A stretch of DNA of 64,000 nucleotides from Fidelibacterota bacterium (GCA_028699915.1 JAQVTR010000001.1:1-64000), one strand, 5' to 3'. Numbered from the stretch's first letter, positions 33,368 to 42,947 are shown. The notes: generated by a model not told the origin, from the letters alone. Translations and numbers: made by a program.

Positions 33368-34419
33368 AAAAACAAAAGCTCCATATCCCCCGCGAATATG
33401 CGGAAATTCCGCTTCCCGCCGTGGCGGCCTGTGTCGGCCGGGTCATTGCGGAACACCGACAGCGTTACAATGTGCAGAGCGAACAGGGTGTCTATGCGGC
33501 AGGGGTCAGCGGAAAAATGCTGTTCCTCGCGGATTCCGGCGAAGCCCTTCCCGCCGTCGGCGACTGGGTGGTCCTGATTCCCTCGGATAGCGCAACGGCC
33601 GTGATCGAAACCGTTTTGCCGAGAAAAAGCGCCCTGATCCGGCGACTCAGCGGCCGCACGGACTCCGGACAGCTGATCGCCGCAAACCTCAATGCCGCCT
33701 TTATTGTCATGGCCGGCGGCGAGGATTTCAACATCAACCGCATGGAACGCTATCTTTCCATCATCCATGAGGGAGGAATAAAGCCTTACCTTGTTCTGAA
33801 CAAAAGCGATCTTTTCGATGCGGAAACACGCAAAAATTACATCGCCGCAATCGGCGAACGCCATCCGGACCTGCCGCTGATCACTCTTTCCGCAAAATCC
33901 GGCGAAGGGGTCATTGATATCATTAAAACCCTGATTCCGGGCAATACCTATTGTTTTCTGGGTTCCTCCGGAGTTGGTAAATCAACCCTGATCAACCTGA
34001 TCGCCGGCGAAGAACGTCTTCCTACCCGTCCGCTTAGCGACGCCAGCAGTAAAGGCGTGCATACGACGACGTTCCGGGAACTGGTCGAACTGAACAACGG
34101 GAGTTATCTGATCGATACGCCCGGTTTGCGGGAGGTGGGACTGACCGCTGCGGATGCCGGCATTGAACAAACTTTTGGGGATATCGTCGCCATTGCGGAA
34201 CATTGCCGTTTCCGCGACTGCAGCCACCTGAATGAACCCGGCTGTGCCGTGCGTGCAGCGATCAGTGACGGTCGGCTGTCCCCCGATAAATTTGAAAATT
34301 ACCTGCGATTGAGAAAAGAATCCGAGCACTACCAGATGGAAGATTATCGCCGCCGCCGGCAGGAACGGCAGTTCACGAACATTCTGCGGGAATACAAACG
34401 CATAAAAAAGAAGACCTGA
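33364..34419 (+). CDS. rsgA: Ribosome small-subunit GTPase RsgA
   Basis: RsgA is a circularly permuted GTPase that checks late 30S maturation. In the 351-residue protein an N-terminal OB domain (about 20-110) comes before the G motifs in permuted order: NKSD (G4, about residue 146), SAKSG (G5), GSSGVGKSTL (G1, about 200) and DTPG (G3, about 255). The C-terminal zinc site is EHCRFRDCSHLNEPGC. The length is typical. It overlaps the S2P gene by 4 bp and ends the plus-strand operon. Confidence 0.96.
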   Translation: MKKQKLHIPREYAEIPLPAVAACVGRVIAEHRQRYNVQSEQGVYAAGVSGKMLFLADSGEALPAVGDWVVLIPSDSATAVIETVLPRKSALIRRLSGRTDSGQLIAANLNAAFIVMAGGEDFNINRMERYLSIIHEGGIKPYLVLNKSDLFDAETRKNYIAAIGERHPDLPLITLSAKSGEGVIDIIKTLIPGNTYCFLGSSGVGKSTLINLIAGEERLPTRPLSDASSKGVHTTTFRELVELNNGSYLIDTPGLREVGLTAADAGIEQTFGDIVAIAEHCRFRDCSHLNEPGCAVRAAISDGRLSPDKFENYLRLRKESEHYQMEDYRRRRQERQFTNILREYKRIKKKT

Positions 34420-34537
34420 CCGCCGGCCGGGCATAATGGAAGGCGGGCAAAGTACAAGGGATAAAGCCGGAAATTACTTGCATCTGGTTTTCTTAGGGGA
34501 ACAGGATCCCGGGTATGGAATTATTCCGGAAATTCAA

Positions 34538-34566
34538 CCCCAAACCCTCAACCCTCAACCTTAACC
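34538..34566 (+). repeat. Heptad-like CCCTCAA repeats
   Basis: A run of 7-nt units of the type ACCCTCA, decaying to ACCTTAA, lies just beyond the YitT stop, in the spacer between the convergent rsgA and yitT-like genes. It shows the same 7-nt period as the spacer repeats elsewhere in the window. Confidence 0.6.
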
Positions 34567-35448
34567 TTATTCCTCATTAAGGGTAGTCTGCGCACGGAAA
34601 CCCTCGCCCTGCATAATGGAAACATTGGTGACCGTAACAAAGGCGGAGGGGTCCTCCTGCTTGACAATACGGCGTATCTGTTCGATCTGCCGGGTGGCCA
34701 CCACGCAATAGAGGGTCATCTTTTCCCGGTTGCTATACAAGCCTTTGGAAATATTCGCCGTCACGCCGCGCTTAACTTCTTCGATGATCCGACCGGCGAT
34801 CCTTTCCCCGTTCATGGTAATAACGGTAATGGCCTTTTCGCTGGGATTGCCTTCAATGATAATATCCACGATCTTGGATGAGATCACCAGGGAGATCAGA
34901 CAGAAAAGGATCAGGTCCACATTCCTGAAAACCATACCCACGCTGATGATAATGATCGTATCGATCACAATAAAGGAATTGCCCAGGGAAATGTGCAGGT
35001 ATTTGTTCATGATCCGCGCGATGATATCGCTGCCGCCGGTGGTCCCGCGGCCCTTCATAATAATACCCAGTCCGATGCCAAGCAGCAAGCCGCCGTAAAT
35101 TGCCGCCAGCATCGGCTCGTGCGTTGCAGGAGGAATATCAATGATCACATCGATAAGATCGGTAAAAATGGATATCCAGAAAATACCCCAGAGTGTTTTT
35201 AAGCCGAATTTTTTTCCAAAAACACGGACCCCGATAAGGAAGAGCGGGATATTCATTGCCAGCATGGTAATACCGGCCCTCCAGCCCCAAACATGGTAAA
35301 AAATGGTCGATATACCCGATATGCCGCCGGCGGAGATCTTATTGGGGATCAGAAAGAACATCAGCGCCGAGGCCATGATCAGCGAGCCTACAACAATGGT
35401 GATATAGTCAATGACATTTTTACGTTTTATCACATCGCGTTCGGACAT
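34567..35448 (-). CDS. YitT family membrane protein (DUF161 + DUF2179)
   Basis: The 293-residue protein has five or six N-terminal helices (about residues 12-190) with SAGGISGIS and GRGTTGGSDIIARI, the hallmarks of the YitT family. A C-terminal DUF2179 domain follows (about 205-285: SEKAITVITMNGERIA, YCVVATRQIEQIRRIVKQEDPSAFVTV). The family is widespread and its function is not settled. The frame opens with GTG at 35454, but ATG at 35448 sits five bases after GGGGAGG and is the better start. It stands alone. Confidence 0.88.
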   Translation of the reverse strand: MSERDVIKRKNVIDYITIVVGSLIMASALMFFLIPNKISAGGISGISTIFYHVWGWRAGITMLAMNIPLFLIGVRVFGKKFGLKTLWGIFWISIFTDLIDVIIDIPPATHEPMLAAIYGGLLLGIGLGIIMKGRGTTGGSDIIARIMNKYLHISLGNSFIVIDTIIIISVGMVFRNVDLILFCLISLVISSKIVDIIIEGNPSEKAITVITMNGERIAGRIIEEVKRGVTANISKGLYSNREKMTLYCVVATRQIEQIRRIVKQEDPSAFVTVTNVSIMQGEGFRAQTTLNEE

Positions 35449-35454
35449 AAACAC

Positions 35455-35764
35455 CTCCCCGTAAATTGTCGGAATATAGGATAATTCCCCTCAAACGGGT
35501 ATTGATTTTTGTGCAAACCGCGTTAAATGAGCGGCAGTAAAAAAATACCAAAATAAGCATTCGGAAGCTGCGGAAAAACCGGGCTTTCCTCCCCGCTCTA
35601 AGGAAGGCGCGGAAAACTTAAGCGGTGTTTGCGCCCGGGCGGTAATCTTCTATTAATAGCGGTGTAATTGATATCGGCAGCGTTGCAGCCTTTCCCAAAA
35701 AGGCGATAGGTATCCCGGTTAAAACAAATCCCTCCAAAAAGCCGGGATCAGAATATGCCGGCCT
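35455..35764. other. Spacer without a convincing gene
   Basis: This 310-bp gap lies between two minus-strand genes. It contains a small hairpin GCCTTT-CCCAA-AAAGGC (35688-35704) and a long-loop pair ATCCCGG...CCGGGAT near 35712-35749, neither with a T-run. No credible frame or RNA gene was seen. Confidence 0.4.
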
Positions 35765-36850
35765 TTATTTTTTTACCGACAAGAACATGCCGGTTCCCAT
35801 CAGAATGAAGAAAACATTGGGTATCCAGACCGCCCAGAACGGCGGCAGTTCGCCGGCAATTCCCAGAACTTTGCCGAAGGTCAGCAGAACATAAAAACTG
35901 AAAAGCAGCATCAGCGCTGCGGCAACACCGGCGCCAAAGCCGCGGGCTCCGCGCTGAAAGCTGACCAGGGGTATTCCGATCAGGATAACAATAAAACAGG
36001 AAAAGTTCATTGCGGTGCGGAAGTACAAATTGGTCTCCCAGCGCGCGGTTTCCATTCCGAGCTGCCGTGAGCGGTCGATAAATCCCTGCAATTGCCGGAA
36101 GGGCATTTCTTCGGGACGCACGTTCTTTTGCCGCAATTCCCGGGGACTCACATCCAGTGCCGCGATCATCGTATCCTTTCTGCTGAAAAGTTCGGTTTCA
36201 CCCGAAAAAATGCGGTGCTGAACCTGCAGCAACATCCATTTTCCCTCCTCTTCGAGCCAGTGGACATTCATGGCGTCCCAGCGTTCCACGACCTTGCCTT
36301 CCACGATGCGGTGCAATCCCGCAAAACGTCCGCGGCTGGTTTTGATATTGTACTGCCGGATAGTGAATATATGATTATCCGGTAACTGGAAATAGACCTG
36401 CCGGTGAATGCGCTGTTCGGAACTGCGGCCGGTCATGCGCATATTGTTATCCATAAACTCCGTTACCTCCTGCTGGGAAGGCACAACGACACGGTCCTCA
36501 AAAAAGAAAGAAAACAAACTCAGCAGCAGGCCAAACAGCAAAAAGGGAGCTGCCAGGCGGTACAGGCTGAAACCGCCGGCTTTCATCGCGGTAAGTTCAT
36601 TGAATTTATTGGTCTGTCCAAAGAAAAATACCACCGCCAGCAAGGCGGAAACGGGGAAACACCAGTGCAGCATCCATGGCAGCATTAGCCAGTAGTACTG
36701 GACAACCTGGATGAAACGCATGTCATTATCCAGGAACTGCGCAATCTTCTGCACCAGGTCCACCAACAGAAACACGCAGATAAATGTGAGCATGATAAAG
36801 AAAAAACTCTTCAAATACTGCCGCAGCATGTAGCGGTCCACCTGTTTCAT
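35765..36850 (-). CDS. LptF/LptG family permease
   Basis: The 361-residue membrane protein has three N-terminal helices, a periplasmic jellyroll of about 170 residues (from FEDRVVVPSQQEV to about residue 265), and three C-terminal helices. This is the layout of LptF and LptG, the membrane subunits that move lipopolysaccharide toward the outer membrane with LptB. MKQVDRYMLRQYLKSF at the start and NKFNELTAMKAGG in the coupling region are diagnostic. No second LptF/G gene is adjacent, so the partner is elsewhere. It lies one base after the CorC-like gene. Confidence 0.92.
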   Translation of the reverse strand: MKQVDRYMLRQYLKSFFFIMLTFICVFLLVDLVQKIAQFLDNDMRFIQVVQYYWLMLPWMLHWCFPVSALLAVVFFFGQTNKFNELTAMKAGGFSLYRLAAPFLLFGLLLSLFSFFFEDRVVVPSQQEVTEFMDNNMRMTGRSSEQRIHRQVYFQLPDNHIFTIRQYNIKTSRGRFAGLHRIVEGKVVERWDAMNVHWLEEEGKWMLLQVQHRIFSGETELFSRKDTMIAALDVSPRELRQKNVRPEEMPFRQLQGFIDRSRQLGMETARWETNLYFRTAMNFSCFIVILIGIPLVSFQRGARGFGAGVAAALMLLFSFYVLLTFGKVLGIAGELPPFWAVWIPNVFFILMGTGMFLSVKK

Positions 36851-36851
36851 G

Positions 36852-38081
36852 CTACTTGCCCGCCGGCAGCTGCCGGTACTTGATCAGGTCGATGCTTTTG
36901 GGTGTCGCTTTTAAAATGGTAAATTCATGGCGCTGAATATGAATGACCTCACCTGCGCGGGGGAAACGGTCGATAGCATCAAGAATAAAGCCGCTTACCG
37001 TTTCGTATTCCCCTTCGGGAAATCGGAGTTCGAACTCGTCGTTCAGATAATCGATCTCGGCGCGGCCGCTCATCAGCAGGTCGCCGTCGGCCTGCCGGCG
37101 CACATCCATGGCGCTGACGTCGTATTCGTCATCGAATTCACCGAAGATCTCTTCTACAATGTCTTCCATGGTCACGATCCCCGCCGTGCCGCCGAATTCA
37201 TCCACGATCACCGCAATGCTGGTCCCCGTACGCTGGAATTCCTTCAGCAGCTCGATCACGCTCTTGGTCTCCGGATAGAATCGGATGGGACGCAGCATGT
37301 TGCGGACGCTTTTTTTGCCGCTGAAGATATCCCGCAGAGACACATATCCGGTAATAAAATCAATATTTTCCCGGTAGATGATAATCTTGGAAAAGCCGGA
37401 TTCGATAAAGGTCTTTTTCAGCTGAAAGATATCCGCATCTTCCGGCAGCGCAATAATGTCCGTCCGCGGTGTAACGATCTCGGCGGCGCTGGTGTCGGAA
37501 AAATCAAAGAGATTGTCGATATATTTCCGCTTTGCATCGTTCAGGATGCCGTTCGCGTAACTGTCAGAAATGCTCTGTTCGATCTCTTCCCTTCGGATCA
37601 TGATGTTCATCGGCGCCTGCTTGCTCTTGAAAAGCCGCATCAGACCGCGGGTCATCAATTCAAAAACCCGGGCAAGCGGATCGAGCAGATAATGCAGTGC
37701 GGCGATCAGCAGGGAGAACGGAAGCAGAATGGTACTGGAACGGCGCCGGATCAGCGATTTTGGCAGAACTTCGCCCAGCAGTAAGACGGTCGCCGCGATC
37801 ACCAGGGTCGACTGCCAGCCGTTAAAAAGCCCGTAGCCGGTAAAAAGGAGGGTTGCAAACGTGGTAGTCATCACATTTGCAAGCGTATTCCCGATCAAGA
37901 TCAGGGTCAGATAATGCTGACGGTTTTCATAAATTTTTAATGCGGATGCGGAAAAAAGTTTTTTTTCCGCGTGCCATTTTTTCAGCAGCAGAGGATTGGA
38001 GGTGATCACTGCGATTTCCGAACCACTGAAAAAGGCGGAGAGAAGCAATCCAAGCAAGGCGAGTATCAATTCTGCTGTCAT
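36852..38081 (-). CDS. CNNM/CorC (HlyC) family transporter with CBS domains
   Basis: The 409-residue protein has an N-terminal DUF21/CNNM membrane domain (about 1-180; FFSGSEIAVITSN, LIGNTLANVMTT). Two CBS domains follow (about 200-320; VTPRTDIIALPED, IVDEFGGTAGIVTMEDIVEEIFGE). The end is a CorC/HlyC domain (about 330-405). The family handles magnesium or cobalt efflux, and its GldE-like members assist gliding and lipoprotein systems in Bacteroidota. It is followed at once by the LptF/G gene, and the two may be cotranscribed. Confidence 0.9.
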   Translation of the reverse strand: MTAELILALLGLLLSAFFSGSEIAVITSNPLLLKKWHAEKKLFSASALKIYENRQHYLTLILIGNTLANVMTTTFATLLFTGYGLFNGWQSTLVIAATVLLLGEVLPKSLIRRRSSTILLPFSLLIAALHYLLDPLARVFELMTRGLMRLFKSKQAPMNIMIRREEIEQSISDSYANGILNDAKRKYIDNLFDFSDTSAAEIVTPRTDIIALPEDADIFQLKKTFIESGFSKIIIYRENIDFITGYVSLRDIFSGKKSVRNMLRPIRFYPETKSVIELLKEFQRTGTSIAVIVDEFGGTAGIVTMEDIVEEIFGEFDDEYDVSAMDVRRQADGDLLMSGRAEIDYLNDEFELRFPEGEYETVSGFILDAIDRFPRAGEVIHIQRHEFTILKATPKSIDLIKYRQLPAGK

Positions 38082-38207
38082 AACGATATATTATTGAAAA
38101 CCCGCTAAAAAAACAAGCAATCAGATTCCAATCCTGCTCCGCGCCCTTTTATTCCATCCGCCCAAAAATGTCTTGCAATAAAAACCGATTCAGCTTAATA
38201 TTTCACT

Positions 38208-39119
38208 GTGGGAAGGATAAAGCAACATACCGTCATTTACCTCACGGAAAAAGACTCCAGGGAGATCCGTTTTTCGCGTGCATCCTTGATCTTTACGGCG
38301 GTTCTTTCCGGACTGCTCATTCTGTCGCTGATCGTGGGCGGCACTTACATCGGTTACCGTTTTCTTTCTCCCCGCTATCAGGCAGGGAACCAGATCCGCA
38401 ATAAGAATCTGCTCCGGACCATCAACGATCTGCAGGCCGAGCTCAATACCGTAGAAAGTTATCTGGACTCCATGGTTCAGCTGAACAACAACATCCGCTT
38501 GTATGCGGATCTGCCGGAGCATGATCTGAACATTGAGAATCTCGGCGTCGGCGGCCGGGTTCAGATGGCGGCTCCCGGTGCCCCGCGCAATGAAATTGAG
38601 GTGCTGGACAGCGATATTCAGACCCTGAGCACACGGGTTTCCGTTGAGCTGGAGAATTACAAGAGCCTTTATCTGGATATCCAAAAATACAAGGACCGTC
38701 TGGAATATATGCCCGCCATCACTCCGCTGACTTCGGACAGTTATTATATCAGTTCTTACTTCGGATACAGGACGGATCCCTTTACGGATGCGGAGCGCTA
38801 TCATTCCGGCATCGATCTTGCGGCCAACCGCGGCACGCCCGTCCGTGCATCCGGCAAGGGCAAGGTCGTCTTTGCAGCCTATTCCCAGGGCGGTTACGGC
38901 AATATGGTCAAGATCGACCATGGATTCGGCTTCTTCACGATCTATGCGCATCTGAACAAGATCGGCGTCGAAAAAGGTTCTACCGTCACCCGGGGCCAGG
39001 TTATCGGACAGGTCGGTAGCACCGGCCGTTCCACCGGACCGCACCTTCATTACGAAGTGCACCGCAACGGCAAGCCCGTCAATCCGCTCAAATACATGTG
39101 GGACGATCCGACCATCTGA
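38208..39119 (+). CDS. M23 family metallopeptidase (peptidoglycan hydrolase-like)
   Basis: The 303-residue protein has a short cytoplasmic start, one membrane helix (about 24-47), a coiled-coil-like stretch (about 60-165) and an M23/LytM domain (about 180-295). The zinc site is intact (YHSGIDLAA and HLHYEVH). It probably cuts peptide crosslinks in peptidoglycan or scaffolds such cutting. The start is uncertain: GTG at 38208 is in frame, but GGAAGG lies just inside it (38210-38215), so a rarer start such as ATT or ATA a few codons later is possible. Confidence 0.88.
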   Translation: MGRIKQHTVIYLTEKDSREIRFSRASLIFTAVLSGLLILSLIVGGTYIGYRFLSPRYQAGNQIRNKNLLRTINDLQAELNTVESYLDSMVQLNNNIRLYADLPEHDLNIENLGVGGRVQMAAPGAPRNEIEVLDSDIQTLSTRVSVELENYKSLYLDIQKYKDRLEYMPAITPLTSDSYYISSYFGYRTDPFTDAERYHSGIDLAANRGTPVRASGKGKVVFAAYSQGGYGNMVKIDHGFGFFTIYAHLNKIGVEKGSTVTRGQVIGQVGSTGRSTGPHLHYEVHRNGKPVNPLKYMWDDPTI

Positions 39120-39168
39120 CCTATATAAATCAACATTTCAACATTGGGATGTCTTGCTGACGATCTTG

Positions 39169-39188
39169 CCGCTTTTCAGCGGTTTTTT
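39169..39188 (+). terminator. Terminator of the M23 peptidase gene
   Basis: CCGCT-TTTC-AGCGG followed by six T residues lies 50 bases after the stop. Before it are two ATTTCAAC-like units. Confidence 0.75.
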
Positions 39189-39280
39189 GTTTGAGTGGAG
39201 GAAGGGAATGTTTTTTGGGGATCTGCCCGGTTTCAGGGTCTGAGCGAATAATGATCCGGGATGCCGGTCCTTAGGGGTTC

Positions 39281-40714
39281 CTATTTCTCGCCAAGGCAAT
39301 AGAGGTAACCGTCTTTTGATCCGATGTAGATACGCTTATTGTAGACAAAGGGCGTGGATTCCACATCGCCGATATAGCGCCGTTCCAAAAGACTAAGGCT
39401 GTGATCCGGATTGTAACGAAAAAGCAGGACCCCGCTGTAGCCGGCTACAATGATCTTGTCGCCGACGAAAAGTGGCGTAGAGATGCTCTGCCCCGCCCAG
39501 CGTTTTGCTGCCAGTTTGGGTTTTAGATAACGATGTTCTTCGTTGGGTCCCAAAACGCTCAGCGTATCGCAAAGATCCTGTCTTACCAGATAAAAATAGC
39601 CGTCGATGCCGATAAAGCCCGCCAGCGGCGGCATCCAGGGAGGGCGGGTTGCATCGTTGACTGCCGGACTGCCGATCACGCCGCCGGCCCACAGCGCTCC
39701 GGCGCTGTTGTCGTTCCCGGTCGGGAAAAACCAGCGCACGCAGGCGGAATCCGGGGCCTTAGCGGGATCAAGTTTGAAAACGCCGCCGTATCCGGAATTG
39801 TATTCCTTTTCCACGGATATCAGCAGGCAGCTGTCCGCGGTAACCACCGGACTTCCGTCCATATCGGTACCGACAAAGAAATCCCAGTCGATACTGCGTT
39901 TTTTCAGATGATATCCGAAAACATGTCCGGAACCCGCCGTAAAATAGATACGATCGCCCAAAAGTGCCGGAGAAGATTCCGTTACCAGGTTCTGTCCCTG
40001 CCGTTCGCGATCGCGTTCGTGGTATAGCCGGAACTGCTGCAAGGTTGCCGGTACCCGGAAATTCCCGCAGACTTCCGTTCTATCGGGATGGGGGTCGAAA
40101 ACCACGCCAATGCCACTTTCGAGTCCGATATATGCATGTTCATCGCAGATCAGCGCCGAAGCGTCCACATCTACGGAATAGCTGCTTCCGCGCAAGACGG
40201 GATAGCGCCATAATTCCGTACCGTTTTCCGCATCAAGGGCGCGCAGCGGGAAATTCTGCGTATACCAGGTGCTGTATCGCGTATCGCGGCGGCTGCCCTG
40301 AATGATCATGAGCTTGTCCTCACCGCCGCTTTGGTAATTCCATAAGGTACCGGTACCCTTAATGGCATCGGGAAAGCGGTAAGTCCAGGCAACTTCGCCG
40401 TTCTCCGCATCGATCTTGCGCAAGTGATGATCCAGACCGCCGTGGATCAGCCATAATTGGTTTCCTTCCCGGTACAGCAGGGTTTGTCCGGTCCAGCCGC
40501 TGCCTTTCCATATGCGTTCTTTTCCGCTGACCCGGGTGCTTGCTTCGCCAAGATGGCATTTCCAGAGAACATCCAGGCGTTCCGGTGCGATATTGCCGTA
40601 ATAATTGCGCTTTTCTCCGCCCAAATACGTGGGATTGATCAGAACCTGGCGCTGCTGTGCGCAGATACTTACCGTTATGGACAGAAATACCAGAATAAAT
40701 GCGGATTTTAACAT
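39281..40714 (-). CDS. Secreted PQQ-like beta-propeller protein
   Basis: The 477-residue protein has a signal peptide (MLKSAFILVFLSITVSICAQ). Repeats contain the PQQ/BamB-type pattern (RKIDAENGEVAWTYRF, RALDAENGTELWRYP, IYFTAGSGHVFGYHLKKRSIDWDF; landmarks DAENGEVAW and DAENGTELW). It ends RIYIGSKDGYLYCLGEK. No catalytic residues of quinoprotein dehydrogenases are apparent, so it is more likely structural or binding. It lies one base downstream of the rRNA methyltransferase gene on the same strand. Confidence 0.78.
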   Translation of the reverse strand: MLKSAFILVFLSITVSICAQQRQVLINPTYLGGEKRNYYGNIAPERLDVLWKCHLGEASTRVSGKERIWKGSGWTGQTLLYREGNQLWLIHGGLDHHLRKIDAENGEVAWTYRFPDAIKGTGTLWNYQSGGEDKLMIIQGSRRDTRYSTWYTQNFPLRALDAENGTELWRYPVLRGSSYSVDVDASALICDEHAYIGLESGIGVVFDPHPDRTEVCGNFRVPATLQQFRLYHERDRERQGQNLVTESSPALLGDRIYFTAGSGHVFGYHLKKRSIDWDFFVGTDMDGSPVVTADSCLLISVEKEYNSGYGGVFKLDPAKAPDSACVRWFFPTGNDNSAGALWAGGVIGSPAVNDATRPPWMPPLAGFIGIDGYFYLVRQDLCDTLSVLGPNEEHRYLKPKLAAKRWAGQSISTPLFVGDKIIVAGYSGVLLFRYNPDHSLSLLERRYIGDVESTPFVYNKRIYIGSKDGYLYCLGEK

Positions 40715-40715
40715 A

Positions 40716-41495
40716 TCAGTAAAGCAGTTTTGTTAAGATAACCGCAGCGGCGACCGCGGCGTTCAGCGATTCCGCCCCGCCCGGAGCAGGCAGGGTCAGA
40801 TCCCGGTGCGGCAGAGCATCCCACTCGGCACCGACACCCCGGGCTTCGTTCCCGATCGCCAGCAGAAAGGGACTTTGCGCTTCACGCTGCAGTTCTCGGA
40901 TATCCACCCCTTCGTGGACTTTGCTCAGGATCAGTGTGCGTGCTTTCAGCAGGCTGTCCGGGATCGTCGTACATTCCAGAAAGGGAAGATGAAATACGGA
41001 ACCCATGCTGCCGCGAATTACCTTGGGATTCCAGGCTTCCACCGTGCCGGACGTCAGCAGCAGTCCGCCCAGCCCGAACCAGTGGGCAATACGAAAAAGG
41101 GTGCCTGCATTGCCCGGATCCTGGATCTGATCCAGTAGCAGCAGATTCCCTTTCAGATCCGCGGGTGTAAATTCCCGCTGTTCCGCCGTTGCCACGATTC
41201 CCTGGGGTGTGACTTCCGAAGAGATCTCCCGCAGTTCCTTGCCACCAATCTCATAACAGCGCGCTGCATCGCGCGCCTGAATGCCGGCGATCAGTTCCGC
41301 CGTTCCGGGTTTTTCCAGCAGAAAGGGATTGTAAAATATTTCCGAGATCCGGTAGGAACTTCCTGCGGCTTCTTTCAGCGGCAAAAGTCCTTCGATCAGC
41401 AGCATTTTACGCTGACTGCGGAATTTTTTATTCTTCAGCTGCGCTGCCGCTTTTCGCGTGCGCTGTGTACATTCGCTCCTGTGGATCGTATTCAT
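40716..41495 (-). CDS. TrmH/SpoU family RNA 2'-O-methyltransferase
   Basis: The 259-residue SPOUT enzyme has a substrate-binding N-terminal domain (about 20-100, HRSECTQRTRK...FRSQRKMLLIEG) and the knotted catalytic domain. Its motifs are LLLDQIQDPGNAGTLFRIA (motif 1, about residue 112), IRGSMGSVFHLP (motif 2) and LAIGNEARGVG...PAPGGAESLNAAVAAAVIL (motif 3). It probably modifies 23S rRNA or tRNA; the exact site cannot be told. Confidence 0.9.
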   Translation of the reverse strand: MNTIHRSECTQRTRKAAAQLKNKKFRSQRKMLLIEGLLPLKEAAGSSYRISEIFYNPFLLEKPGTAELIAGIQARDAARCYEIGGKELREISSEVTPQGIVATAEQREFTPADLKGNLLLLDQIQDPGNAGTLFRIAHWFGLGGLLLTSGTVEAWNPKVIRGSMGSVFHLPFLECTTIPDSLLKARTLILSKVHEGVDIRELQREAQSPFLLAIGNEARGVGAEWDALPHRDLTLPAPGGAESLNAAVAAAVILTKLLY

Positions 41496-41618
41496 GCCGG
41501 AATATAGGAAATATTGCCGGCGTATACAGGGAAATTTTCATTCCGTCCCGATAAAATATTCCTTCAATTTCCGGCATTTTCATTGTAACATTGTCCGTAC
41601 GTAAGATACGGGAGCTTG

Positions 41619-42938
41619 ATGAAAACGTCAGAAAACAAAATCCCCGCAAAGAACCGGCCATGGTACCGCCTCGACACATCTGCAAAGATCTATCCGGCGC
41701 TCGAGTCGCCCGAAAACACCAATGTGTTCCGTTTTTCCATGACCCTGAACGAGGATATTGACGAAGCCTTGCTCCTGAAAGCCATGAACGCCGTCCGCCC
41801 GCGCTTTCCCTATTTTCACGTACGTCTCCGTACCGGTTTTTTCTGGCATTATCTGGAGCAAAACGACAATCCGCTCATACTCTGGCCGGAATCCCCCTTC
41901 CCCTGTGAACGGCTATATTCCTTATACAATAATGATTTCCTTTACCGTGTCCGAGTTTACCGTAAACGTATCGCGGTGGAATTCTTCCACATTTTGACCG
42001 ACGGCAGCGGCGGAATGGAATACCTGAAAACGCTGGTTGCCCAGTACCTGCTGATGCAGGGAAAGCTCAGTACCTTTCCGGAGGGGATCATCAATCCGGC
42101 CGACACACCCGATCCCCGGGAATACGAGGACGCTTTTATGCGTGTGCTGGAGATCGAAAAGGACCGCATTAAGGGGATCCCCCGGCAGCGCACGCTTTTT
42201 CAGCCGGATCCGGTATTCAAGATCCGGGGAAAACTGCTTCCGCTGGGCGTTTTTCAAATAATAAACGGCACCGTTTCCGTAGCTGAACTGAAGGACATTG
42301 CCAAAAAGCACGGATTGACCGTTACCGAGCTGCTCGCCGCCTTGTACGTCGAAGCCCTTCTGCATGTCCAGTTCCGGCAGCAGCCCAATCCCCGAAAATA
42401 CCGGCCGGTCGGCATGGAAATACCGGTCAACATGCGAACCCTTTACCCCATACCGGCAATGGGGAATTTCGCCCTCTTCGTCGTACCGCGCTTTGATCCG
42501 AGAATCATCACGGACTTCGCCGATATAGCCGAGATCCTGAAGAGTTACATGAAACAGCATATTTGCAAAGAACACCTGCTGAGCATGGCAATTGACAACT
42601 GCGCGCTGAGTGAAAATCTCTTCATTCGCCATACGCCGGTATTTATCAAGGACCTTGTGATCCGGTATTTGTCCCAAACCCAGGGGCATGCCCAGTTTTC
42701 CGGCACAATTTCCAATCTTGGGGCGGTACGGCTGCCGCAAGAGATGGAAGAACAGGTTGCGGATATGGCCTTTATGCTGGGCCCGCCTACCCAGACCCTG
42801 ACCTCCTGTGCGGTTCTGGGCTACAAAGACGAGATCCGCATCAACTTCGGCCGGGTTTCGAAGGATACGCCGGTGGAACGGCACCTTTTCCGGCGCCTTG
42901 TTGAACTCGGCGCACATGTCCGTTTAACCAGTAATTAG
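41619..42938 (+). CDS. Alcohol acetyltransferase-like / condensation-fold acyltransferase
   Basis: The 439-residue protein shows the HxxxDG active-site motif of the CoA-dependent acyltransferase superfamily (FFHILTDGSGG, His near residue 126). A second typical region lies near residue 345 (GTISNLGAVRLP). It resembles alcohol acetyltransferase-like proteins rather than NRPS condensation domains, since there is no carrier protein nearby. The start is ATG 41619, with GGAG four bases upstream. The next gene, nine bases on, encodes a zinc-ribbon membrane protein often found beside such enzymes. The product may be an acylated lipid or sugar. Substrate unknown. Confidence 0.75.
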   Translation: MKTSENKIPAKNRPWYRLDTSAKIYPALESPENTNVFRFSMTLNEDIDEALLLKAMNAVRPRFPYFHVRLRTGFFWHYLEQNDNPLILWPESPFPCERLYSLYNNDFLYRVRVYRKRIAVEFFHILTDGSGGMEYLKTLVAQYLLMQGKLSTFPEGIINPADTPDPREYEDAFMRVLEIEKDRIKGIPRQRTLFQPDPVFKIRGKLLPLGVFQIINGTVSVAELKDIAKKHGLTVTELLAALYVEALLHVQFRQQPNPRKYRPVGMEIPVNMRTLYPIPAMGNFALFVVPRFDPRIITDFADIAEILKSYMKQHICKEHLLSMAIDNCALSENLFIRHTPVFIKDLVIRYLSQTQGHAQFSGTISNLGAVRLPQEMEEQVADMAFMLGPPTQTLTSCAVLGYKDEIRINFGRVSKDTPVERHLFRRLVELGAHVRLTSN

Positions 42939-42947
42939 AGGTAGAAA

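Noticed and set aside
39281-40714. Quinoprotein alcohol dehydrogenase
   Set aside because: It has PQQ-type propeller repeats but no visible catalytic Asp/Ca site or disulfide ring motif; a BamB-like or binding role is more cautious.
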